This document shows positions 8,360 through 15,741 of a DNA stretch of 20,413 bases, piece after piece (within the stretch, counting starts at the first letter, position 1; every line of letters begins with the position of its first letter). This stretch comes from XYB2-FULL-45-11 sp964360375 (GTDB lineage Bacteria; Patescibacteriota; Patescibacteriia; UBA9934; GWF2-40-263), in contig CAYHWG010000013.1 in NCBI GenBank assembly GCA_964360375.1, forward strand, positions 1 to 20,413. Reading direction: 5' to 3'. The notes below the pieces were generated by a model. It made no database searches. It worked only from the letters and a program-made list of their open reading frames with translations, and was not told where the DNA came from. The position numbers and the translations under genes were made by a program.

Positions 8360-9727
8360 ATGCCTTTAAGCCCAAACCAACCCATTCGTGCTGGCGACCA
8401 ATCTGGTCAGGGTTTTAAAGATAGACTGCCACCAAGAAAAACGTCTCAATTGACAAACCTCCTCCTCGCAGCAACAGTTGGTTTATCTGGAACAGCTCAG
8501 AATCAAAAAACAAGTGAGCATCAAGAAAAAACTCAGCAGCATCAAGAAATTTCTCCACAACAAAGTCCTTCACAAATAAAATCAACTCTCGCCTATAATA
8601 GAAATGCAAGCAGACAACAACAGGAAGAACAACTGAATCGAACACAAACAGCATCTTCCGCAGGAAAAAATTTGCAGCGTGCAGGAAGTGCCGCGAGTGC
8701 GGCCGGAACGGGAATGCAGGTGGCAGGAAAAACAGCGCAAGCTGCCGGTGCCGTTGCTGAAGGAGCTGGAAAGGGTGTGCAAGCTGCTGGAAAAGGAATT
8801 GGAAAAGTCGGCGATGCTCTCAATAAAACAAAATATGGCGCGATACTTGGAGCGCCTTTAAAAGCTGTTGGTGTTGGCACACAAGCTGCTGGAAAAGGTG
8901 TCGAAGCTGGCGGAAAAGGTGTAAAAGCTGCTGGTAAAGGCGTAGATAAGGCCGGAAAGGGTGTAAAAAAAGCTGGAAAAAAAGCAAAAGAAACAGGAAA
9001 ACACATCCAAAAAACAAGCGACAAAATTGCAAGACAACTACAAAGCAAACACGTGGCAAGTACTGGTAAAAATATGCAGCCAAGTACGATTCAAAACTTG
9101 CCCAACCTCGGTTCATCACAAAGACCTTCTGAAAAAAAATCAAGTGGCGGAGAAGAAAATACCACGGAAGAGGAAGAACAAACTTCCAGTGCAGCGGAAG
9201 TAGATTCTGGTGAATCCGATGAACAACAAACGGATGAAGAGGAATCCGCACCACAAAACGTGAATGAAGAGATGCAAAAACAAAGAATTCTACAGGGAGT
9301 TCTCACACAAGCTGCTGGAATAAAAATGCAAGCGCAACAACAAAAACCAAAAGATCCGGAAGCAGAAAAAATGGCAAAAAGGTTAATTCCGCGTGGGGCT
9401 GCCTATGTCGGAACAGGAATCGGAAACGTGCTTGATTTAAGCTTTGCAGGAGGAACGATCGTGATAAACATTTTTATCTACATGTTGACGCTCGGTTTTC
9501 TAAATTACGAAATGTTGACAGGCACTCTTTCTTGGGATCCGATCCCCATGCCGATTGATAAAAAAGGGACCATCTTAAGCGGAATCATTATCTTTCTTGA
9601 CATCATGGTATTTCTCGCCGTCGTCGTTTTATTCTGTATGCAAATGTTTTTTCTTCTTTTACTCCTTGCTCCACACCTTGCTCTACTCTATTTTGGAAAA
9701 GCAGCTTTGTACGGAATTTTAGGCTAA
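8360..9727 (+). CDS. Heptad-repeat membrane protein with C-terminal TM region
   Basis: 455 aa, family not recognised. Residues 1-95 are Gln/Ser-rich and polar. Residues about 95-215 are Ala/Gly/Lys-rich with a 7-residue period of the type A-A-G-K-G-V-x, clearest at 174-208. Residues about 225-310 are a low-complexity acidic and Gln/Ser/Thr linker (EENTTEEEEQTS, ESDEQQTDEEES). From about 345 the chain becomes hydrophobic, with two or three membrane spans (about 366-390 and 403-450). A long charged N-terminal part with a membrane-anchored C-terminus could suit a scaffold, or a VirB6/TrbL-like channel piece, but no signature proves this. It sits 18 bp after clpC and 18 bp before the beta-propeller gene, at the head of the pilin module. 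Confidence 0.85.
   Translation: MPLSPNQPIRAGDQSGQGFKDRLPPRKTSQLTNLLLAATVGLSGTAQNQKTSEHQEKTQQHQEISPQQSPSQIKSTLAYNRNASRQQQEEQLNRTQTASSAGKNLQRAGSAASAAGTGMQVAGKTAQAAGAVAEGAGKGVQAAGKGIGKVGDALNKTKYGAILGAPLKAVGVGTQAAGKGVEAGGKGVKAAGKGVDKAGKGVKKAGKKAKETGKHIQKTSDKIARQLQSKHVASTGKNMQPSTIQNLPNLGSSQRPSEKKSSGGEENTTEEEEQTSSAAEVDSGESDEQQTDEEESAPQNVNEEMQKQRILQGVLTQAAGIKMQAQQQKPKDPEAEKMAKRLIPRGAAYVGTGIGNVLDLSFAGGTIVINIFIYMLTLGFLNYEMLTGTLSWDPIPMPIDKKGTILSGIIIFLDIMVFLAVVVLFCMQMFFLLLLLAPHLALLYFGKAALYGILG
8879..8983 (+). repeat. Tandem 21-bp repeats coding A-A-G-K-G-V-x heptads
   Basis: Five consecutive 21-bp units code for TQAAGKG, VEAGGKG, VKAAGKG, VDKAGKG and VKKAGKK (residues 174-208). More diverged copies lie upstream (about 8700-8815: MQVAGKT, VQAAGKG). 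Codons differ between copies (ggt/ggc, gga/ggt, aaa/aag), so the unit is held at the protein level rather than recently expanded. Confidence 0.85.
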
Positions 9728-9745
9728 CCAAGATTTTCTTTTTGT

Positions 9746-10987
9746 ATGAACGAACGCGCAAAACGTATTTTACTCATCGTCCTTTTTATCCTTTCCGTCT
9801 TTTTGATCGGATTCGTCTTATATGCGATGTTTTTTCGATCAACAATTGCTCCGGAACCAGAAGAAGTGCTGAGTGAACTATCCGAAACAGGAGAACTCAC
9901 TCCTTCCAAAGAAGGTGCTCCGACCGCTCAAACTCAAAAACCCTCTGAATCTGAAGAAGGTTCATTTCCTTCTGCTCCAGAAATCGCAGGAGGTGGTCTC
10001 ACACGAACCACTGCACTGACAACGGCACCTGTTTTTAACACCACGCTCAGCAAAGACGGGAAAAGCATGAATTTTTATAACAAAGAAGATCAACGATTTT
10101 ACACCATTGATAAAGATGGTTCTGTCGTTAAACTTTCAAACCAACAATTTCCTGATGTCGAGAGTGTGGAATGGAATCGCGAATCGGAAAAAGCGGTCAT
10201 GGAATTTCCGGATGGGTCAAATGTCATATATGACTTTGAATTGGATAAACAATACACTCTCCCCTCCCATTGGGAAGGATTTAGTTTTTCTCCATCGACA
10301 GATCAAATCGCCGCAAAAAGTATTGCACTGGATCCAAACAATCGATGGCTCGTCACGGCAAGCGATACTGGTTCAAACATCATACCCATTCAAGCACTTG
10401 GGGAAAATGGTGATCGTGTGGATGTAAACTGGTCACCAAATGATCAGGTTGTTGCGTTTGCTGACACGTCCGATCAAATTGGCGAATCCACAAACAGTTT
10501 TGATACACGAATCATTTATCCTGTCGGAAAAAATCAGGAAAATTTTAAAGGATTGCAAGTACAGGGTATGGATTTTAAACCCACATGGTCACCGGACGGA
10601 AAACAATTAGCTTATTCCGTTTACAGTGATTACTCCTTTGGAAAGCCTCTTTTGTGGGCCGTGGATGCGACAGCCTCTACCATGGGTGATCATCGACGTA
10701 ATCTTGGAATAAACACGTGGGCAGATAAATGCACTTGGGGATCAGCCACAATCATGTACTGTGCTGTTCCGCAAGGCCTTCCGGATAACGCAGGAATGCA
10801 ACCAAGTCTTTATGCAGATTATCCCGACTCGCTGTATAAAGTAGATACATCAAGCGGAGCCATTTCTCTTCTAGCAATTCCGGACGAAAACCAAACCATG
10901 AAAAATTTATCTGCAAGTAAAGATCAATCCCTTTTGTACTATACTGATTCGGCATCAGGGCAACTTAAGCTCATTCGTTTAAAGTAA
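9746..10987 (+). CDS. Membrane-anchored TolB/WD40-like beta-propeller protein
   Basis: 413 aa. One N-terminal transmembrane helix (about 7-29) with positive residues before it (NERAKR) predicts a type II anchor with the bulk outside. A Pro/Glu/Ser-rich linker runs to about 85. The rest is beta-rich with repeated Trp-Ser-Pro-(Asp/Asn)-(Gly/Asp) strand turns, such as VNWSPNDQVVAFA and PTWSPDGKQLAYS, the wording of PD40/TolB-type propeller blades. The ends (LSKDGKSMNFYNKEDQRFYTI and SASKDQSLLYYTDSASGQ) look like first and last blades. Such propellers bind proteins or glycans and have no catalysis. The position between the heptad-repeat protein and the DsbA-like gene (4-bp gap) suggests an envelope partner of the pilin module. 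No specific function can be assigned. Confidence 0.85.
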   Translation: MNERAKRILLIVLFILSVFLIGFVLYAMFFRSTIAPEPEEVLSELSETGELTPSKEGAPTAQTQKPSESEEGSFPSAPEIAGGGLTRTTALTTAPVFNTTLSKDGKSMNFYNKEDQRFYTIDKDGSVVKLSNQQFPDVESVEWNRESEKAVMEFPDGSNVIYDFELDKQYTLPSHWEGFSFSPSTDQIAAKSIALDPNNRWLVTASDTGSNIIPIQALGENGDRVDVNWSPNDQVVAFADTSDQIGESTNSFDTRIIYPVGKNQENFKGLQVQGMDFKPTWSPDGKQLAYSVYSDYSFGKPLLWAVDATASTMGDHRRNLGINTWADKCTWGSATIMYCAVPQGLPDNAGMQPSLYADYPDSLYKVDTSSGAISLLAIPDENQTMKNLSASKDQSLLYYTDSASGQLKLIRLK

Positions 10988-10991
10988 AAAT

Positions 10992-11675
10992 ATGAGAGAG
11001 CGTTTTTTGTCCTTTTTCGTCGTAGGTGTTCTTACCGTGATTATTTTTATCTTCTTTTTTCTTTATACTCAACCGATTCCTGCTCCAAAAATAGCCACAT
11101 CGGGATCAGACATTGTCACGCAAAAAACGCCTATCGTCACATTTGTCAATCCATCAAAAGGTGCAGCAAATCCAAAACTGACCCTCGTGGTTTACAGCGA
11201 TTTTGAATGTCCAGCCTGTAAACAACTCGATCAATCCATTGACATCGCTCTCAAAACGTTTCCAAACGATGTCCGTGTCGTTTGGAAAGATATGCCGAAC
11301 GACTCCACACATATCCAAGCAACCCCTGCCGCTGTTGCGGCACACTGTGCAGATCGACAAGGAAAGTTCTGGGAATATGCGGATGAACTTTTTCACAATC
11401 AAACACTCCTATCAAGTTCCATTTATGCGCAAATCGCCTCAAACGTTTCTTTGAACGCAGAAAAATTTTCCAAATGTTTTGCAAGCGGCGACACACTTCC
11501 GATCGTCAAAAAAGATTTCGCAGAAGGACAAGCTCTCGGAATCGCGGCAACACCGACCATTTTTATTGGAGATCAATCCATTGTTGGATTTCAAACACCG
11601 GATGAACTGATAGGCGCTATTAAAAAACAACTTTCCTTACAACCATCGCCACAAACACATGTCCCGTCAAAATAA
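10992..11675 (+). CDS. Membrane-anchored DsbA-like thiol-disulfide oxidoreductase
   Basis: 227 aa. The N-terminal helix (about 5-26) is an uncleaved anchor or signal. The rest is a thioredoxin-fold domain of the DsbA/Thioredoxin_4 group: LTLVVYSDFECPACKQL with the redox pair Cys73-Pro-Ala-Cys76, the helical insert KFWEYADELFHNQ, and the cis-Pro loop ATPTIFIG. The enzyme should catalyse disulfide formation or exchange outside the membrane. The following four gene products have many cysteines (a six-cysteine N-terminal domain in two pilins; over ten Cys in the first), so they are the obvious clients, by inference. The gene overlaps the first pilin gene by 17 bp, pointing to translational coupling. 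No DsbB or VKOR partner is in the window. Confidence 0.9.
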   Translation: MRERFLSFFVVGVLTVIIFIFFFLYTQPIPAPKIATSGSDIVTQKTPIVTFVNPSKGAANPKLTLVVYSDFECPACKQLDQSIDIALKTFPNDVRVVWKDMPNDSTHIQATPAAVAAHCADRQGKFWEYADELFHNQTLLSSSIYAQIASNVSLNAEKFSKCFASGDTLPIVKKDFAEGQALGIAATPTIFIGDQSIVGFQTPDELIGAIKKQLSLQPSPQTHVPSK

Positions 11676-12780
11676 ATTTTTGCTTGGAATTTTTTTTGTT
11701 TCCCTTTTTTCTTTGGGAGCTTTTATTGGAATACCTGATACATTCGCGGAAGAAAAAGCACCGACACAATTTATCACCCCGATCCTCAATGTAGATATCC
11801 CAGGTCTTAAATTTACCAGTACCGTTTCCGGACCGTGTCCGTATGATGCGGGACAAACCTGCATCAAATCCAATTTCCTCGCGGATTATCTCACAGGTGT
11901 CTATCAATTTCTGATCGGTGCATCGATCGCGATTGCGATTGTCATGGTGATGATCGGTGGTTTACAATATGTTTTCTCTGCAGGAGGAGCCGATGCAGGA
12001 AAAGCAAAAACACGCATAAGTAATGCAACCATCGGACTCACACTTCTTCTTTCTGTTTATTTAATTTTATACACGGTAAACCCAAAATTAACGATTTTGG
12101 ATACAGTATCGTTACAAAATATTCCACCGGAAGGACTTGGAAATAATGAGGTTACAAGTTTAGAAGATGCAAATGCAAGTTACCCATCCGTCTCTGTCAC
12201 AGCCGGTCAATTACCACAATTTAAACAATGTGGAGGCCAATGGAAAAATTTCCCTTATAAAGGGCCGAATAACAAAGTCGTTTTGTGCGGACCTAATAAA
12301 AAACACAGCTCGGAATTTGAAGACAATATCTGTGAAAGTGGTTGCGGACCAACATCCGTTGCGGTTGTTTTAGGGTATTATGGGCTTCAGGTTTCTCCTC
12401 CGATTGTTGCGGATTTTGCGGCGAGCATTGGCGCACATCAATCCTGTTCGAGTGGAACATCCATGAAACTTTTGTGTGATAATATTGAAAAAAAATGGAC
12501 AGACATGAAATGCAAAAGTCTTAAAAGCAATGACGTAAACACTCTTGTGGGTTTTCTCACTCAACAAAAGCCAATTCTTTTTTCTTGCAAAGGATGTACA
12601 GGAAAGAAAAAAGATGGCTCAGAAAAAAAATACAAAGGTCATTTTATGGTATTGACAGGAGTGTCCGGAAGCAGCTTTAACGTATCTGATGTTGGATCTT
12701 TGAACGGTATCGTCACACTCCCTCTGAGTGAATTTACAAGTGGCAACATCGGCAGCGCTTATTTAATCACAAAAAAATAA
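11659..12780 (+). CDS. VirB2/TrbC-like pilin fused to a C39-like cysteine peptidase
   Basis: 373 aa. A signal peptide (1-30, ending DTFA) is followed by a conserved linker TPILNVDIPGLKFT, a Cys pair, and NFLADY. The pilin core has two helices (about 80-108 with IGGLQYVFSAGG, and 120-145 ending YLILYTVNP), matching the type IV secretion pilin family common in Patescibacteria. After a spacer (about 155-195) comes a C-terminal papain-like domain: GCGPTS with Cys229, GHFMVLTG with His328 and NVSDVGS with Asp344, the triad order of the C39-like peptidases. The domain could cleave peptides or cross-links in the envelope, or mature a partner; the substrate is unknown. The ATG lies inside the dsbA-like gene and is the only start here clearly not preceded by T. 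Pilin call is firm, peptidase call fairly firm. Confidence 0.86.
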   Translation: MSRQNKFLLGIFFVSLFSLGAFIGIPDTFAEEKAPTQFITPILNVDIPGLKFTSTVSGPCPYDAGQTCIKSNFLADYLTGVYQFLIGASIAIAIVMVMIGGLQYVFSAGGADAGKAKTRISNATIGLTLLLSVYLILYTVNPKLTILDTVSLQNIPPEGLGNNEVTSLEDANASYPSVSVTAGQLPQFKQCGGQWKNFPYKGPNNKVVLCGPNKKHSSEFEDNICESGCGPTSVAVVLGYYGLQVSPPIVADFAASIGAHQSCSSGTSMKLLCDNIEKKWTDMKCKSLKSNDVNTLVGFLTQQKPILFSCKGCTGKKKDGSEKKYKGHFMVLTGVSGSSFNVSDVGSLNGIVTLPLSEFTSGNIGSAYLITKK

Positions 12781-12799
12781 GCGAAAAGAAATTTTTTCT

Positions 12800-14158
12800 A
12801 TGTTTCGCTCACCTCGCATCTTCTCTAAAATAATTTTTAGTGCGGTCATCCTTTTAGGATGTCTTTTTCGAATTCCTGTTGCATTTGCTAACACCTATTG
12901 TTCTTGCAATTCAACTACAAAGGATTGTAAAACGACCCTTGTGTCTGGAAGTAATGTCTGTCCTTCGGATGTATGTAAACAATATGGGTCGGAATTTACT
13001 TCGGCTCCGATTGGGGACGCTATCGGAACAGCACGTGCTAAATGCCAAGAAACACATGCGGCATTTCTTGCGGCCGAAAAAGCGAAAAAAGAAGTGAATG
13101 CGTCAAAGCCAACACAATTCATTACTCCAACACTCAATGTCAACATTCCAAATCTGATTTTTACCAACGCTGTTTCAGAAAAATGTTCCTACGGTGAAGG
13201 TGACTGTATTAAAACAAATTTTCTTGCAGACTACATAAATGGCATCTACGCATGGATGATTGGAGCTTCAATCACCATCGCGATTGTGATGATCATGATC
13301 GGTGGATTGCAATTTACCCTTGGGGCTGGCGGAAGTGAGGTAGGAAAAGGAAAAGAACGTATCATGAATGGAGTGACGGGACTCGTCCTACTCCTTTGCG
13401 TTTATCTTATTTTAAACACGGTCAATCCACAACTTTCCTTATTAAAAATGGTTGAACTAGAAAATGTTCCCGTCGTAGAAGTACCTGAACATGACGGAGA
13501 AGTGATCACTGATGAAGAAATTGCCGCAAACGGAGAAAGTACAAATGAAGTACGTGTTTGTTCGACCATTGATGCTTGTAAAACACTCTGTGCAAACAAA
13601 AGCACATGGCCAGCAAGCAATCCGAAAACAATCGATGAAAGTCTTGTTTCAAAAGTGCCAAGCGCGCCTGGATTTCTAAACAATGGTGGAAACGGTCCGA
13701 AAGGCAAAGCAACAAAAGATGTACAAGACGCCTTAAAAAATGCAGGAAAAATTGCACAATCTATTGATTCTTCGCTTACCATCCATCTTGTTTCTGCTTT
13801 TCGCCCATTAACAAATCAAATTGAAAAAGTGTGTGATGTTCTCGCAACAAACGATGAAAAAAAGATTGCTGGTGTTGGAAAAGCGGTCGCATGGCCTGGA
13901 GGATCAAACCACGGGAGTGGTGTTGCAATTGATATTATGTTAAAAAAAGGAAACAGTGCTCTCACAGATCCATCATTCAGTACAACGAATCAGAACGATC
14001 CAAAATATAAAAACGGTGCCGAACTCTTATCAAAAATCATGAGCCAAGCAGGATTTGTTCGATACAGCAAAGAAATCTGGCACTTTGAATTAAAAAGTAA
14101 AGCCAGCTCCTATTGCCGATGCAGTTATCCAAACTGTCCGTTTCCAGCAAAATGTTAA
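12800..14158 (+). CDS. VirB2/TrbC-like pilin fused to an M15 (VanY-like) peptidase
   Basis: 452 aa in four parts. (1) Signal peptide 1-30 (PVAFA). (2) A six-cysteine domain with Cys34, 36, 43, 54, 59 and 82. (3) A pilin core after TPTLNVNIPNLIFT, with helices at about 147-172 (IGGLQFTLGAGG) and 188-212 (YLILNTVNP). (4) After an acidic linker, an M15/VanY-type domain from about 265 on: SAFRPLTNQ, SNHGSGVAID with zinc ligands His371 and Asp378, and IWHFEL with His428. M15 enzymes trim the D-Ala or L-Ala-D-Glu bonds of peptidoglycan stem peptides. Attaching one to a pilin core would place wall cleavage at the apparatus. Gaps are 19 bp from the previous pilin gene and 3 bp to the next. Confidence 0.88.
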   Translation: MFRSPRIFSKIIFSAVILLGCLFRIPVAFANTYCSCNSTTKDCKTTLVSGSNVCPSDVCKQYGSEFTSAPIGDAIGTARAKCQETHAAFLAAEKAKKEVNASKPTQFITPTLNVNIPNLIFTNAVSEKCSYGEGDCIKTNFLADYINGIYAWMIGASITIAIVMIMIGGLQFTLGAGGSEVGKGKERIMNGVTGLVLLLCVYLILNTVNPQLSLLKMVELENVPVVEVPEHDGEVITDEEIAANGESTNEVRVCSTIDACKTLCANKSTWPASNPKTIDESLVSKVPSAPGFLNNGGNGPKGKATKDVQDALKNAGKIAQSIDSSLTIHLVSAFRPLTNQIEKVCDVLATNDEKKIAGVGKAVAWPGGSNHGSGVAIDIMLKKGNSALTDPSFSTTNQNDPKYKNGAELLSKIMSQAGFVRYSKEIWHFELKSKASSYCRCSYPNCPFPAKC

Positions 14159-14161
14159 TGT

Positions 14162-14881
14162 ATGTTCCGCATGTCACAAAACCGAAAAAATAATCTGTTT
14201 CTGTGTAGCATTTTTTTCTCAATCCTCTTGTGCACAGGATTCTTTTTTGCATTACCGGTCGCACAGGCAGGCACAAACTGTATCTGTCTTTCTACAGATA
14301 AAGACTGCGCTGTGATTTCGGATGTGATTGCGGGCGGATGTACGGTAGAAGCGTGCACAAAAAATTTTGGTGAAGAATTTACCTCGTTTAATGTAGACAT
14401 TGGAGGTGCAGCAAAATCGACATGTGATAATTTACATTCGGTTTATGCAAACAATAATTCCACAAGCGCAAACGAAAAGAAAAAAATTATTGCTCCTACA
14501 CTCAATGTTCAAATCCCGAATCTAAAATTTACAGATGCGGTGAGTGGAACATGTACGTCTCCGGATCAAAAAGGTCAGTGCATCAAATCTAATTTTCTTG
14601 CAGAATATCTGAACGCGGTTTATGCATGGATGATTGGAGCCGGAATCACGATTGCGATCGTCTTGGTGATGGTCGGCGGACTACAGTACACACTCAGTGC
14701 AGGAGGAAGTGAAATTGGAAAAGCAAGAGAACGAATTGCAAACGCGATCACAGGCATTATCTTACTTTTGTGTGTTTATCTCATTTTAAACACCATCAAT
14801 CCACAACTCACCTCGTTAAAAACCGTTGAACTCCAAAATATTCCTCCAGAAGACATTGATTCCGGAAGTATCGAAGGTTAA
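14162..14881 (+). CDS. VirB2/TrbC-like pilin with six-cysteine N-terminal domain
   Basis: 239 aa. Signal peptide 1-36 (LPVAQA), then a six-cysteine domain (Cys40, 42, 49, 60, 65, 88) with exactly the spacing of the preceding protein. After a linker come TLNVQIPNLKFT, a Cys pair, and NFLAEY leading to two membrane helices (about 152-176 with VGGLQYTLSAGG, and 192-216 with YLILNTINP). It ends with VELQNIPPEDI and has no enzymatic domain, so it may be the major structural subunit while the two fused paralogues are minor ones; this is inference. A second ATG (codon 4) is possible as start. The first, at 14162, is preceded by T, as is usual here. The gap to the preceding gene is 3 bp. Confidence 0.88.
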   Translation: MFRMSQNRKNNLFLCSIFFSILLCTGFFFALPVAQAGTNCICLSTDKDCAVISDVIAGGCTVEACTKNFGEEFTSFNVDIGGAAKSTCDNLHSVYANNNSTSANEKKKIIAPTLNVQIPNLKFTDAVSGTCTSPDQKGQCIKSNFLAEYLNAVYAWMIGAGITIAIVLVMVGGLQYTLSAGGSEIGKARERIANAITGIILLLCVYLILNTINPQLTSLKTVELQNIPPEDIDSGSIEG

Positions 14882-14897
14882 TTTCTTCCCTTTGCGT

Positions 14898-15737
14898 ATG
14901 CCAAATCCACTTATTGAAAAACTTCTGGCGGCAACCGCAGTTCTTACGGCCCTTGTAACGGGTTCTGGCGCACATCTCGTTAAATACAAAGATGTAAACA
15001 CGGGGAAAAAAGAAACTGTCTGGGTTGGATCAGATAATTTTGTTGCGCCCGCGGTTGGAACATCCGCTACAACATGCCAAGAAAACAATAAACTCAAACC
15101 GTCCGGAGACGGGGAAAAAAACAAATATTACACAAAACTGAATTGTTCCACAACAAAAAAAAGAAATCTTAAAGATGTGTCTGTTGTTGTCATTCATGAA
15201 GGAGGCACAAGTGCAGATACAACCGCTCAAATATGGATCAGCGCCACAGAAAAAAAACGTATAGAAAAACCAACGTACCCACAAATCGCCGCACATTATG
15301 GAATTGAACGAGATGGGACGATTCATCAACTTCTCGATGAAACCTTGATCGGTGTGCATGCGGATTCTGCAAATCGATATGCGATTGGAATTGATCTTGC
15401 GATTCCACAAGGGTGTTCGCAAAGCGAAAAATCCAAAACATTTAATACCTGTGCGTACTATGAAAATGCTCAATACGAATCACTCAAAAAACTGATAAAA
15501 AATATTGAAAAACGCACAAGCGTAAAATTTAACGACGATCAAGTGGTCGGTCATTGTGAAGTATGTGATTCAACACACAAAGATCCGCGAGGATTTGATT
15601 GGACAAAAATCGGACTCACACAAAAAACACATACGATGGGACCAGATGGTGTTGGATGTGTGAAACGTTGGTCTGCTGCAGGAGGTGAATGCGCATGGAA
15701 ACCTCCAAAAAAGAAAGAAGAGAAAAAAAGTGAATAA
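14898..15737 (+). CDS. N-acetylmuramoyl-L-alanine amidase (Amidase_2/PGRP fold)
   Basis: 279 aa. An N-terminal hydrophobic segment (about 8-24) is a signal or anchor. The amidase domain (about 90-245) shows VVVIHEGG with His100, the AIGIDLAIP strand, and VVGHCEVC...KDPRGFDW with His219 and Asp229. The 10-residue spacing His219-Asp229 equals that of the second and third zinc ligands in AmpD. The Lys found two residues before the last ligand in AmpD and T7 lysozyme is His227 here, which may alter activity. The enzyme cuts the MurNAc-L-Ala bond of peptidoglycan. The tail is basic (KPPKKKEEKKSE). The frame is open further up to an ATG at 14826 inside the pilin gene, but the hydrophobic segment and the T before the ATG support 14898. 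It lies 16 bp after the pilin gene and 4 bp before radA. Confidence 0.88.
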   Translation: MPNPLIEKLLAATAVLTALVTGSGAHLVKYKDVNTGKKETVWVGSDNFVAPAVGTSATTCQENNKLKPSGDGEKNKYYTKLNCSTTKKRNLKDVSVVVIHEGGTSADTTAQIWISATEKKRIEKPTYPQIAAHYGIERDGTIHQLLDETLIGVHADSANRYAIGIDLAIPQGCSQSEKSKTFNTCAYYENAQYESLKKLIKNIEKRTSVKFNDDQVVGHCEVCDSTHKDPRGFDWTKIGLTQKTHTMGPDGVGCVKRWSAAGGECAWKPPKKKEEKKSE

Positions 15738-15741
15738 TGTT

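Noticed and set aside
8593..9048. 151-codon open frame on the minus strand opposite the heptad-repeat gene
   Set aside because: Its Pro/Phe/Ala periodicity is a mirror of the 21-bp repeats of the plus-strand gene. It has no domain and no start context.
14826..14897. Upstream extension of the amidase frame
   Set aside because: It overlaps the pilin coding end, has no signal-like features, and the hydrophobic segment begins only after the ATG at 14898.
15685..15741. Upstream extension of the radA frame
   Set aside because: It lies inside the amidase gene, and the zinc finger that opens RadA proteins begins right after the ATG at 15742.
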